A stretch of DNA of 64,000 nucleotides from Bifidobacterium lemurum (GCF_014898175.1 NZ_CP062948.1:558001-622000), one strand, 5' to 3'. Positions 43,158-52,425 are shown, counted from the stretch's first letter. Numbers and translations are program-made. Notes: generated by a model from the letters alone, not told the origin.

Positions 43158-44126
43158 TCAGAAGGTCAACGGCCGCACGTACGACCCCACGGCCGGACGC
43201 ACCGGCTCCAGCGTGCCGTCGGTGTTATGGGTCAGGGGAGCGAACACCACCTCGCGGTGACAGCCGTCGCCGCCCGTCCAGCGACCGTCTGGATGGTAGG
43301 CGAATCGATGGTAGGCGATGATCCATTCGTCGGTGCCGGGGATATTCACGATATTGTGATGCCCGGTGCCGTACAGGTGATGCTCGGGATCCTGCTCCAG
43401 CAGTGTGCGCGGCTCGCTCCACGGCCCATGCAGGGAATCCGACATCGCGTATTTGACGCAGTATTCCGGATCGCGCGTGTCGTTTTCGCTCCACGAAGCG
43501 TAGTACATGCCGTTACGGCGGTGGATCCAGATGGCCTCGCGAAAATCGCCGGGAATCCACGACCAAGCCCGCGTCTCATCGAACGACAGGCAATCGTCGG
43601 AGAATGGGGCTATCCACGCCCGGCCGTTACCCCAGAGGAAGTACCGACTGCCATCGTCGTCGACGAACGCGCCGGGATCGATGGTATGGCAGTCGTAGGT
43701 GCCCTTACGCACCAGCGGCTGCGGCTGGGGGACGAACGGGCCGTACGGGGCGTCCGCCACGGCGGCGCCGATTTGTCCGCCCGCGACAAACAGGAACACG
43801 TACTTGCCTTGGGATGATCGCACGATGGACGGCGCCCACGCGCCGTTCTCACCGTCCCACCACGGCACGTCGCGCAGGTCGAGCGCCGGATAGCGCTCCC
43901 AAGTGGCGAGGTCGTCGGAGACGTACACGCTGAATACGGTGGTCCCCCAATCGTCGACGCCGTCGTCGGTGTAGTAGAGGAAGTATCGGCCGTCGAAGAT
44001 CGCGAGATTCGGATCCGCACCGTAGCGGCGCAGCGGATTGGTCGGCAACGTCGCGTCGTTCACGCGGTGCGGAAGCAGCTCACGCTCCGCGACGCGCACG
44101 ACGGGGGGTTCAAAAGCGTTGGTCAT
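43158..44126 (-). CDS. GH43 glycosidase (arabinofuranosidase/xylosidase type)
   Basis: Inverting five-bladed beta-propeller glycosidase, 322 residues, with no signal peptide. The general base Asp is in YGADPNLAIFDG (about residue 38), the pKa modulator Asp in CHTIDPGAFVDDDG, and the acid Glu in DFREAIWIHRRNG. A late HHLYGTGHHNIVNIPG supplies the conserved His. It consists of the catalytic domain only. Start ATG at 44126 with GAAAGG. Divergent from a LacI gene with a large inverted repeat between them. The exact linkage cut cannot be read from sequence. Confidence 0.88.
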   Translation of the reverse strand: MTNAFEPPVVRVAERELLPHRVNDATLPTNPLRRYGADPNLAIFDGRYFLYYTDDGVDDWGTTVFSVYVSDDLATWERYPALDLRDVPWWDGENGAWAPSIVRSSQGKYVFLFVAGGQIGAAVADAPYGPFVPQPQPLVRKGTYDCHTIDPGAFVDDDGSRYFLWGNGRAWIAPFSDDCLSFDETRAWSWIPGDFREAIWIHRRNGMYYASWSENDTRDPEYCVKYAMSDSLHGPWSEPRTLLEQDPEHHLYGTGHHNIVNIPGTDEWIIAYHRFAYHPDGRWTGGDGCHREVVFAPLTHNTDGTLEPVRPAVGSYVRPLTF

Positions 44127-44250
44127 CGTAGTGCCTTTCTCATGCCCGCACCCGCGGGCGTAGCTTGTTATCAGGTCACAGGCGGAGCGAAAGGAGAACA
44201 CGCTCCGCCGCGGCCTCGACCATGGGAGGACTGGCGTTCCATTTCAGCCA

Positions 44251-44331
44251 TCAGCCCGACAAGACCGGAGACGATCCGCTTCTGGCAGAAACCGCGCCAA
44301 GGACGGCCTTCATCGTCTTCGTGATCCTCAT
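44251..44331 (-). CDS. Possible 26-residue peptide upstream of GH43
   Basis: Short frame MRITKTMKAVLGAVSARSGS plus six residues, stop TGA at 44251. Its ATG has an excellent AAAGGAGGAGTC ribosome site and lies on the GH43 transcript, 120 bp after the 44413-44474 promoter region and 124 bp before GH43. It may be a leader peptide, or the remains of a lost gene: the following bases in other frames also look coding-like. No homologue is recognised. Confidence 0.35.
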   Translation of the reverse strand: MRITKTMKAVLGAVSARSGSSPVLSG

Positions 44332-44412
44332 GACTCCTCCTTTATCGGGGCTGCTATGCCCCTGTGGTCGTTTCATGGCTGCATCGCCATGTATTTCCCG
44401 CTGAATTCTTGT

Positions 44413-44474
44413 TTTGACACGATTCAACTCAGTGACGGATACCGTTATACATCACTGAGTTGAATCGTGTCAAA
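44413..44474. promoter_or_regulatory. Perfect 23-bp inverted repeat with divergent promoters
   Basis: 44413-44435 and 44452-44474 are exact complements (TTTGACACGATTCAACTCAG and three more bases) around 16 nt. Each arm carries TTGACA facing inward. On the minus strand it is followed by 18 bp and TATAAC (GH43 promoter); on the plus strand a weaker -10 serves the LacI gene at 44561. The arms are probably also operator sites. The gap 44127-44560 otherwise holds only the short peptide frame. Confidence 0.82.
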
Positions 44475-44560
44475 TCATCGGGGTACACTGGGCCCAAGAA
44501 GAGGTCCTCCCAGCGAAGCCCAATAGCAACGCAACCATTGCAATATCCAAGGAGCGCAGC

Positions 44561-45577
44561 ATGGTCACGATGAGCGATGTCGCCAAGGCGGCCGGCGTGT
44601 CGCGCGCCACCGCATCCTACGCGCTGCGCGGCGACCCACGCATCGCCCCCGCGACCACGGACCGCGTGCTTCAAGCGGCGCGCGCGTTGCAATACACCAC
44701 CAATCTCTCCGCCCGCTCTCTGCGATCCGGACGCAGCGGGCTTATCGGTGTGGCGATTTTCGAACTCGACTTCCCATACCCCTCCGAAATGAGCGCCGCC
44801 ATCTCCCGCGAGGTCGCCCGCCACGGGCTCGAAGCCATCGTCCAGGAGACCTCCAATTCCAAAGAAAGCGAAATCGCGATTCTGCAGAAGGTGACGAGCC
44901 AACTGTGCGACGGTACGATTTTCAGCCCAGGCAACGTCTCCGATGAGGAGATCCGCGCGCTGTCCGGCGGCAAACCGGTGGTGCTGCTCGACGACCTCTC
45001 CCCCGATCCGGTATTCGATTCGGTGGCCACACCATGCGAGGCCGGCACCGAAACCGCCATCCGGCATCTGGTCGACATTGGATGCCGTCGCATCCTGGTG
45101 ATCGGCGCCAACTATGACATGCTCGCCGAAGACCGTGGCGCCACATCGGTATCAGGCCGCCGCCTCATCGGATGTCTCAACGCCTTCGAAGTCCTCGGCA
45201 TCACCCCCGACCCCTCGCAGTTCGTCAGTACCGAATGGCGCACCGCAAACGCCCGCGCTATGGCGCATACCCTCGTCGATTCGGGAGTCGAATTCGACGG
45301 CGCTTTCTGCATGACCGACTCGATCGCGCTTGGCTTCATCCGCGGACTGGCGGACCGGGGCGTCAATGTGCCGCAGGATGCCGCCGTCATCGGCTTCGAT
45401 GGCATCAACGAATGCGACTACTACATTCCCTCGCTCTCCACCATCGCCACCGACATGGAGGATCTGGCGCGCAAAGCGGTGGGACTGCTGCTCGACCGCA
45501 TCGACGGTGGGGGCGTCCCCGCCCGCACGCTTACCGCCGACTATAGGCTGGTCGCACGCGAGTCGACCCGACGGTAG
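44561..45577 (+). CDS. LacI-family regulator next to GH43
   Basis: 338-residue repressor. Helix-turn-helix MSDVAKAAGVSRATASYALR, hinge LSARSLRSGRSGLIGVAIF, effector domain of normal length ending ATDMEDLARKAVGLLLDRI. Start ATG at 44561 (MVTMSDVA) with AAGGAG; ATG 44570 is also possible. It faces away from GH43 across the 23-bp inverted repeat, which makes GH43 and itself the likely targets. It shares the FPYPSEMS/FPNEEGAR style of the 40623 regulator only loosely. Confidence 0.9.
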   Translation: MVTMSDVAKAAGVSRATASYALRGDPRIAPATTDRVLQAARALQYTTNLSARSLRSGRSGLIGVAIFELDFPYPSEMSAAISREVARHGLEAIVQETSNSKESEIAILQKVTSQLCDGTIFSPGNVSDEEIRALSGGKPVVLLDDLSPDPVFDSVATPCEAGTETAIRHLVDIGCRRILVIGANYDMLAEDRGATSVSGRRLIGCLNAFEVLGITPDPSQFVSTEWRTANARAMAHTLVDSGVEFDGAFCMTDSIALGFIRGLADRGVNVPQDAAVIGFDGINECDYYIPSLSTIATDMEDLARKAVGLLLDRIDGGGVPARTLTADYRLVARESTRR

Positions 45578-45645
45578 AGGCGGGTCGCACGGATACGGGC
45601 GGCCGCCGTGCCCGTGCGACCCTGTTTCGACCGCCAAACGCACAC

Positions 45646-45732
45646 GGAAGGGCGGATTTCCTTGGAAATCCGCCCTTCCTCCCGTCATGAATCGCACACG
45701 ACCTGTGCGATTCATGTAAGGAAAAGTCGCAT
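45646..45732 (+). repeat. GGAAATCCGCC hairpin element, copy C
   Basis: GGAAGGGCGGATTTCC and GGAAATCCGCCCTTCC form a near-perfect stem with a two-base loop. ATGAATCGCACACGACCTGT, GCGATTCATGTAAGG and AAAAGTCGCATG follow. It lies between the convergent LacI and ABC exporter genes. Confidence 0.87.
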
Positions 45733-45775
45733 GGGACTGAGATGGGGCGAGGTCCGTGCGAAGCCCGCGACGGGC

Positions 45776-47575
45776 CTACGCCCCGACGCCGGCTGTGATC
45801 ATCGCGTATTGCGACTCGTACAGCCGCCAATACGCACCGCGCGCCTCAAGCAGCGTCTTATGCGCGCCATGCTCGACGATCTGCCCGTGGTCGATGTAGA
45901 AGATCTCGTCCGCGTTCTCAATGGTCGACAACCGGTGCGCGATGATGAAGCTCGTGCGCCCCTTCAGCAGCGCGGCGAGCCCGGCCTGCAGCGCCTCCTC
46001 GGTGCGCGTGTCGATATTCGACGTCGCCTCGTCGAGGATCAGGATCCGCGGGTCGGCGAGCAGCACGCGAGCGAAGGCGATGAGCTGTCGCTGCCCGGCG
46101 GAGAGCGTCGAGCCACGCTCCTCCACCACGGTGTCGTAGCCGTCGGGCAGTTCCATGATGAACTCGTGCGCGTGCACGGCCCGGGCCGCAGCCTCGATCT
46201 GATCGTCCGTGGCGTCGAGCTTGCCGTAGCGGATATTCTCGCGCACGTCGCCCGAGAAGATGAACGTGTCCTGCAGCATCACGCCCATCTGCCGGCGCAG
46301 CGACTCAAGCGTCACGTCGCGCACGTCGTAGCCGTCGATCGTCACCGACCCCTCCGACACGTCGTAGAAACGCGACAGCAGCGAGATGATCGTCGTCTTG
46401 CCCGCGCCCGTCGGCCCCACCAGCGCGACCGTGCGCCCCGGTGAGACATGGAAGTCCACCAGATTGAGGATGTTGCGCCCACCCTCCTCGTAGCGGAACA
46501 CCACATCGTTGAAATCCACCGCGCCACACACCTGCGGCAGGTCGGCGGCCCCCGGCCTGTTCTCGATCTCGGGCACCACATCCAGCGTCTCGAAGATGCG
46601 CTCCAGATAGGCGGAGCAGGTGATGAGCTGGTTGTAGAAGTTGCCGATGTTGATGACCGGGTTCCAGAAGTTATTCGCGTAGCCGACGAACGCGATGAGC
46701 ACGCCCGTGGTCACGTCCACGCCGGCGAAGCCCGTGATGCCCACGAAGTAGATCAGCGCGATCGTCATCACGGAGATGGTCTGCACGCCCGGCCACATGA
46801 GGAACTGGATGTGCACCGCCTTCATCCACGCGTCGCGCACCTCGCTTTGCTGCTGCTGGAAGGTGGCGAACTGCGCTCGCTCCTGTGCGAAGGTCTGCGT
46901 GGTTTTCACTCCGGCGATCGACTCGTGGATGTACGCGTTGAGGTTCGACTGCTTGTTCGACAGCCGCTGGTAGGCGCGCCGCTGGAAATACTGCAGCACG
47001 CGCACCCAGAGGATGAGCACGGGGAACAGCACCAGGCTCCACAGCGCGAGCCGCCAGTCGACCGCGAACATAATCACCAGCGTGAGCAGGAAGGTGAACA
47101 CGTCGGAGATCACGTTGATCAGACCGGACGAAAGCGTGTCGGACAGCGTGTTCACGTAGTTGACCACACGGATCAGGATCTTGCCGTGCGGACGCGAGTC
47201 GAAGTAGCTGAACGGCAGCGTCTGGATATGCGTGAAGATGTCGCGGCGCATGTCCTTGAGCATCATCTGCCCCACGCGCGTGATCTCCACCGTGCGGTAG
47301 CGCAGGCACAGCTCGTAGACCACGATCAGCACGGCGAGCAGACCGGCGAGCAGACCCAGCAAACCCAGATCCTTGTTCGGAATCGCCTCGTCGATCATGA
47401 TTTTGGTCAGGTAGGGCACGGTGACCAGGATGCCGCTCATCGACACGACGACGATGAGGATGCGGACCACGCGGTCGAGATACGGTTTGAGATATTTGCC
47501 GACGCGCAGGATGTCGCGCAGGTTGATCTGCTCCTCGAGTTCCTCGTCCTCACGGAATGTGTTGCGTTGCGCCAT
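45776..47575 (-). CDS. ABC exporter half-transporter (catalytically complete)
   Basis: 599 residues: six-helix exporter domain, then an ATPase domain. Walker A GPTGAGKTTI, signature LSAGQRQLI, Walker B ILILDEATSNID with the catalytic Glu. It follows the other half-transporter after 18 bp. With its degenerate partner it should form a heterodimeric exporter of the BmrCD / TM287-288 type. Start ATG at 47575 (MAQRNTFRED). Substrate unknown: a drug, peptide or lipid is usual. Confidence 0.92.
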   Translation of the reverse strand: MAQRNTFREDEELEEQINLRDILRVGKYLKPYLDRVVRILIVVVSMSGILVTVPYLTKIMIDEAIPNKDLGLLGLLAGLLAVLIVVYELCLRYRTVEITRVGQMMLKDMRRDIFTHIQTLPFSYFDSRPHGKILIRVVNYVNTLSDTLSSGLINVISDVFTFLLTLVIMFAVDWRLALWSLVLFPVLILWVRVLQYFQRRAYQRLSNKQSNLNAYIHESIAGVKTTQTFAQERAQFATFQQQQSEVRDAWMKAVHIQFLMWPGVQTISVMTIALIYFVGITGFAGVDVTTGVLIAFVGYANNFWNPVINIGNFYNQLITCSAYLERIFETLDVVPEIENRPGAADLPQVCGAVDFNDVVFRYEEGGRNILNLVDFHVSPGRTVALVGPTGAGKTTIISLLSRFYDVSEGSVTIDGYDVRDVTLESLRRQMGVMLQDTFIFSGDVRENIRYGKLDATDDQIEAAARAVHAHEFIMELPDGYDTVVEERGSTLSAGQRQLIAFARVLLADPRILILDEATSNIDTRTEEALQAGLAALLKGRTSFIIAHRLSTIENADEIFYIDHGQIVEHGAHKTLLEARGAYWRLYESQYAMITAGVGA

Positions 47576-47593
47576 GGAATGCGTCCCCCTTTC

Positions 47594-49441
47594 CTACTCG
47601 CCGTAGCCTTGCGAACGGCCCGATTGCAGGCCGAGCTGTTTGTGGTAGATGTCCCAGTACCGCCCGTGCGCCTTGACCAGCTCCTCGTGCGTGCCGCGCT
47701 CGACCACCTGACCGCGTTCCAGCACGAGGATCAGGTCCGCGTCCTTCACCGATGAGATGCGGTGCGCGATGGTGATGATCGTCTTGCGGCTGTCCATCTC
47801 CTGCAGGCGGCGCTGGATCTGGGCTTCCGTCTCCATGTCGACGGCCGAGGTGGTGTCGTCCATGATGAGGATCGCCGGATCGTCCGCCAACGCGCGGGCC
47901 AGCGACAGGCGCTGCTTCTGCCCGCCGGACAGGCCCACGCCGCGCTCACCCACCACCGTGTCGTAGCCTTCGGGCATCGAGGTGATGAACTGGTCGGCGC
48001 CGGCGATCTGCGCCATACGGCGGATGAAGCACTCGTCGCGGTCGCCGCCCGCGCCGAACGCGATATTGCCGCCGATGGTGTCGGAGAACAGGAAGGTGTC
48101 CTGCGCGACGATGCACACCTGCGAGCGCAGCGTGGTCAGCGGCCAGTCGCGCGCGTCGATGCCGTCGATCATCACATGGCCGACGGTCGGATCGTAGAAG
48201 CGCGAGATGAGGTTGACCAGCGTGGATTTGCCCGAGCCGGTCTCGCCGAGGATGCCCAGCTTGCCGCCCGCGGGGATAACGAAATCGACGTCTTTGAGGA
48301 TCGGTGTTTTGGGGTCGTCGGGGAAGGCGAAGCTCACATGGTCGAAGCGGATCTCGCCGCTGATGCGGTCCGGCGCCGGCGGATGGGCCGCGCCGACCTG
48401 TTCGGCGATGACCACGGCCTGTTTGACCGTGTCTTCGGCGCCGTCCTTCTCCACGATGCGCGGCTTGGCGGTGAGCAGCTTGCGGATCTTCACGCAGGAG
48501 GCGTTGAACCGCTGCCAGTCGTTGATCAGCCAGCCGGACTGGCGCACCGGACCGTCGATCATCCACAGGAAGGAGTTGAAGCTCACCAGGTTGCCGAGGG
48601 TCATGTGGCCGCGGATCACGAGGAAGCCGCCGAGCCCTAAGGTGATGAGCTGCAGCGAGAAGCCGAGCCCGTCGAGCCAGGGCATATAGCGGCGGGTGTT
48701 GTAGGCCTGCGCCATGTTGCGCCGCATGTAGTCGTCGTTGCGCTCGTCGAATTTCTCGGTCTCGTATCCCTCGCGCACGAAGGCCTTGACCACGCGGTTG
48801 CCTTCGATGTTCTCCTCGACCATGGAGTTGAGCTCGGCGAGCGAGTTGCGGATGGCGAGGAACAGCGGGCGCGCGTGGCTCGACAGGCCGCGCGTGAGCA
48901 CGAACAGGAAGGGGGTGATGCAGGCGAGCGCGAGGGCGAGACGCCAGTCGATGGCGAACATGACGGCGAGCGCGCCGACGAACATGACCACGCAGTCGAC
49001 CACCTGATAGGTCACCCAGCTCAGGGCGTGGCGGATCGCGTCGGTGTCGGAGGTCATGCGGCTCATGATGTCGCCGGTGCGCGTGTGGTTGAAGTAGGTG
49101 AAGTCGAGCTTGTGCAGCTTCTCGTATTCGTCCGAGACGAGCCGGTATACGGAGTTCTGCCCGAAGCGCTCCATCCACATCACGTAGCCGTAGCGTGAGG
49201 CGACGCGCACCAGGGTCATGACGATCATCAGCAGGCACAGGCGGGTGAGCTCGTCGACGTGCCCCTGCACGATCACGCGGTCGACGATCATGCCGGTGAT
49301 CAGCGGAATGGACAGCGCCATCGTGTTGTTCACGACGAACAGCACGACCGAGCCCGCCACGCGCGGCCAGTCGGGCTTGCAGTATGGCAGGATCCAGCGG
49401 ATGTTGCCGGCGTTTTGGTTACGGTTCGGATCGACGTACAT
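47594..49441 (-). CDS. ABC exporter half-transporter (degenerate ATPase site)
   Basis: 615 residues: six membrane helices, then an ATPase domain with Walker A GETGSGKSTL, signature LSGGQKQRL and Walker B ILIMDDTTSAVD, where the catalytic Glu is Asp. That change marks the degenerate partner of heterodimeric exporters; the companion gene has the normal Glu. Start ATG at 49441 (MYVDPNRNQN) with no strong ribosome site. First of two genes. Confidence 0.92.
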   Translation of the reverse strand: MYVDPNRNQNAGNIRWILPYCKPDWPRVAGSVVLFVVNNTMALSIPLITGMIVDRVIVQGHVDELTRLCLLMIVMTLVRVASRYGYVMWMERFGQNSVYRLVSDEYEKLHKLDFTYFNHTRTGDIMSRMTSDTDAIRHALSWVTYQVVDCVVMFVGALAVMFAIDWRLALALACITPFLFVLTRGLSSHARPLFLAIRNSLAELNSMVEENIEGNRVVKAFVREGYETEKFDERNDDYMRRNMAQAYNTRRYMPWLDGLGFSLQLITLGLGGFLVIRGHMTLGNLVSFNSFLWMIDGPVRQSGWLINDWQRFNASCVKIRKLLTAKPRIVEKDGAEDTVKQAVVIAEQVGAAHPPAPDRISGEIRFDHVSFAFPDDPKTPILKDVDFVIPAGGKLGILGETGSGKSTLVNLISRFYDPTVGHVMIDGIDARDWPLTTLRSQVCIVAQDTFLFSDTIGGNIAFGAGGDRDECFIRRMAQIAGADQFITSMPEGYDTVVGERGVGLSGGQKQRLSLARALADDPAILIMDDTTSAVDMETEAQIQRRLQEMDSRKTIITIAHRISSVKDADLILVLERGQVVERGTHEELVKAHGRYWDIYHKQLGLQSGRSQGYGE

Positions 49442-50157
49442 GGAAGGACGGTCCCTCGTGTCTCTCTGTGTGGGCGGTCATGGTCTGGTGTGTTTGTGTT
49501 TGATGGGATGATGGTTGCACTGGCTGATGATTCGGCCGCCGACATGGCTTGCGGCCGATGTCGCAGGTGTGAAGGACCGTCGTGCGGACGCCGCGCGTCC
49601 ACGCGGGCCGACCCGTCTTCGCTCAAGGCGCGTACGCCAGCATCACCCCTGTTCCCGCGGGATCGCGACCGTGCCGCCTCAGCGCGCCTCGGTAACGCCC
49701 GCATATGAACTTTTCGTCGTTCCCTTAAGGCTTTGTTCGCCTTACAAACTCGGTTCATTCTATGCGGACGGTTTCTGATCGCAAGCCCTTGGTTTCACGG
49801 CGTGTTCGGCTTGGATACGCCGATGCGCGCCCATATGTCGGCGCACGGACGCTTCGGTCTTTTTCGTGATTTAGGCAAACGTTGTACCGCAATCGGGCCA
49901 CCACCGCCGCACGGCGGCCCATCACACCGGGCCGATTCCCATCGGGACGCGAGAAATAGGCGGCTCTTTTCCATGATGTCGGGATGGGATGCGCGCCGTC
50001 GAGCCGCACGAGGGGACGCGGCGGCGCATCCATCGCGCCGATGGGCGGAACCCGAGGAAAAAGGGAAACGGCACGCCCCAGGCCAACGAGAAGAGACGCT
50101 CCCGCGAATGGGGAGAATGATGCCATCGGTAGGGCGCAGGCGCTAAATTGGTGCCTT
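49442..50157. other. 716-bp gap between divergent ABC exporter and ABC-F genes
   Basis: No credible gene: the open frames here are short, lack ribosome sites and have shadow-type composition. It should hold the promoter of the exporter pair (minus strand) and that of the ABC-F gene at its right end. I see no long repeat in it. Confidence 0.6.
50144..50157 (+). promoter_or_regulatory. -10 box of the ABC-F gene, probable leaderless start
   Basis: TAAATT (50144-50149) ends eight bases before the ATG at 50158, with no Shine-Dalgarno sequence between. Confidence 0.5.
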
Positions 50158-52395
50158 ATGCCGACTTACGATATTGGACTGGAACACGTTTCGCTCGCCT
50201 TCGCCACCAAAACCATCTTCACCGATGTGACGCAGGGCGTGTTCGAGGGCGACCGCATCGGCATCGTGGGCCGCAACGGCGACGGAAAATCCACACTGCT
50301 GCACCTCTTCAACGGCACGCAGGAACCGGATTCCGGACGCGTGACCAAACGCGGCGGCCTCACCTTCGGCATGCTCGACCAGCGAGATCCCCTCGACGAC
50401 GACGCCACGGTGCGTCAGGCCGCGTTGGAGAACCGCGAGGACTACGAATGGGCGTCCGACACCGTCTCGCGCGAGATCGTGCAGGCGCTGCTCGGCGGCA
50501 TCAGCCTCGACGCGAAGGTCGGATCCCTCTCCGGCGGCCAGCGCCGACGCGCCGACCTGGCCCGGCTGCTGCTCAAGGACTGGGACATCCTCGCGCTTGA
50601 CGAGCCCACCAACCACTTGGACGTGGTGACGATCCACTGGCTTGCCGAACATCTGAAAAACCGTTGGTCCGCCGGATCCGGCGCGCTGCTGCTCGTCACG
50701 CACGACCGTTGGTTCCTCGACGAGGTGTGCGAATCGATGTGGGAGGTGCACGACGGGGTGATCGACCCCTTCGAGGGCGGCTATTCCGCCTACATGCTGC
50801 AGCGCGTGGAACGCGACCGCCAGGCCGACGTGCGCGAGACCAAGCGGCGCAATCTCGCGCGCAAGGAGCTCGCCTGGCTGACCCGCGGCGCGCGCGCCCG
50901 CTCCACCAAGCAGAAGTTCCATGTCAAGGCCGCGCGCGAGCTCATCGCCGACGTGCCGCCGGTGCGCAACAGCGTCGAATTGAAGCAGATGGCCACCTCG
51001 CGTCTGGGCAAGCAGGTGGTGGATCTGATCGATGTGACGCAGATCTTCGCGGACCGGGCGGTGACCTCCGAAGGGGTGGCGCTGCCCACCGGCCATGACC
51101 TGGCGGTGGGACGCGACCGCCTGGCCGACATCGACCCCGATGTGGCGGCGATGAGCGATTCCGCCTCGCGCGTGGATGTGGTGCCGGCCATGCATGACGA
51201 ACCGCAGGCGCACGGTTCTCTCGAAATCGCGGTGGACGACTGGAACGATCCCCGCCTGGCGGACGCCGGTGTGGGCGCGACGCCGGACAACGCCGCCGTC
51301 ACGGTCGACATGAACGGTGCCGCCGATTCCGCCGAGCTGCACGAAACGGCGGACACGACGGCATCCGTCACCTCCGCCGCGCAGAAAGTCACGATTTCCG
51401 GACGCAAGGTTCTCGACGACGTGACCTGGCTGATCGGTCCGGGCGACCGTTTCGGCATCGTCGGCGCGAACGGCGCAGGCAAATCCACGCTGCTGAAGAT
51501 TCTCGACGGCACGCTCACCCCCACCGCCGGACATGTGAACATCGGCAAAACCGTGAAGTTCGCGGTGCTTTCCCAGCGTCTCGACGAGCTCGAGAAGCTC
51601 GGCAAATACAAGATCAAGGAAGTGCTGAGCCGCTACAAGCCGAGCTATATCGTGGACGGCAAGGAGGTGACGCCCGGCCAGCTGATGGAGCGGCTCGGCT
51701 TCGCCTCCGCCCAGTTGATGACGCCGATCAAGGACCTCTCCGGCGGGCAGAAGCGCCGCATGCAGCTGCTGCTCATTCTGCTGGACGAGCCGAATGTGCT
51801 CATCATGGACGAGCCCGGCAACGATCTGGACACGGACATGCTCGCCGTGATGGAGGATCTGCTCGACACCTGGCCCGGCACGCTGATCGTGGTGAGCCAC
51901 GACCGCTATCTGCTCGAACGCGTGACGGACCAGCAGTTCGCGCTGATCGGCGGCAAGGTGCGGCATCTGCCCGGAGGCGTGGGCGATTATCTCGATATGG
52001 TCGAGAAGGGCGATTTCGGCGGCGCGGGGGATTCTTCGGCTTCGCTGCGCTCCGCTCAGAATGACGGTGACGCAGGTTCATCCTCTCGTCATGCCGAGCG
52101 CGGTCGAGGCATCTCAGACGGCATGAACGGTTCGGCCGACAACCCATCGAACGGCTCCGCAAAGTCGAAACTGAGCGGCAAGGAGTTCCATCAGGCGTCG
52201 AAGCGCGTGAACGCCATCGAACGCAAGCTCGCCAAACTCGAGGAGAGCCGGATGCAGCTGGAACAGCGCATGGCCGAGCACGACCCCAGCGACTACGCCG
52301 GACTCAACGAGCTCAACCAGCAGCTGCAGGCCATCGCCGAGGAATCCGAAACCCTCGAAATGGAGTGGATGGAGCTTTCCGAACAGCTCGAATAA
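50158..52395 (+). CDS. ABC-F ATPase, Uup-like, with two insertions
   Basis: 745 residues, soluble, two ATPase domains. Domain 1: GRNGDGKSTLL, LSGGQRRRADL, DILALDEPTNHLD. Domain 2: GANGAGKSTLL, LSGGQKRRMQL, VLIMDEPGNDLD. A C-terminal coiled coil (ASKRVNAIERKLAKLEESRM onward) suggests the Uup branch. Residues about 285-405 form an acidic insertion that splits the first strands of domain 2 (after VVDLIDVTQIF). A second insertion (residues about 624-652) is encoded by a REP-like repeat. ABC-F proteins act on the ribosome or in translation quality control. Start ATG at 50158. Confidence 0.92.
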   Translation: MPTYDIGLEHVSLAFATKTIFTDVTQGVFEGDRIGIVGRNGDGKSTLLHLFNGTQEPDSGRVTKRGGLTFGMLDQRDPLDDDATVRQAALENREDYEWASDTVSREIVQALLGGISLDAKVGSLSGGQRRRADLARLLLKDWDILALDEPTNHLDVVTIHWLAEHLKNRWSAGSGALLLVTHDRWFLDEVCESMWEVHDGVIDPFEGGYSAYMLQRVERDRQADVRETKRRNLARKELAWLTRGARARSTKQKFHVKAARELIADVPPVRNSVELKQMATSRLGKQVVDLIDVTQIFADRAVTSEGVALPTGHDLAVGRDRLADIDPDVAAMSDSASRVDVVPAMHDEPQAHGSLEIAVDDWNDPRLADAGVGATPDNAAVTVDMNGAADSAELHETADTTASVTSAAQKVTISGRKVLDDVTWLIGPGDRFGIVGANGAGKSTLLKILDGTLTPTAGHVNIGKTVKFAVLSQRLDELEKLGKYKIKEVLSRYKPSYIVDGKEVTPGQLMERLGFASAQLMTPIKDLSGGQKRRMQLLLILLDEPNVLIMDEPGNDLDTDMLAVMEDLLDTWPGTLIVVSHDRYLLERVTDQQFALIGGKVRHLPGGVGDYLDMVEKGDFGGAGDSSASLRSAQNDGDAGSSSRHAERGRGISDGMNGSADNPSNGSAKSKLSGKEFHQASKRVNAIERKLAKLEESRMQLEQRMAEHDPSDYAGLNELNQQLQAIAEESETLEMEWMELSEQLE
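52030..52114 (+). repeat. REP-like repeat inside the ABC-F gene
   Basis: ATTCTTCGGCTTCGCTGCGC...GCTCAGAATGAC followed by CGTCATGCCGAGCGCGGTCG. The second part matches 8134-8161 at 27 of 28 bases. It is read in frame as a Ser/Arg/Ala-rich linker. Confidence 0.8.
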
Positions 52396-52425
52396 CCGCG
52401 TCGACCCGGAAGGCGATGCCGCCAA

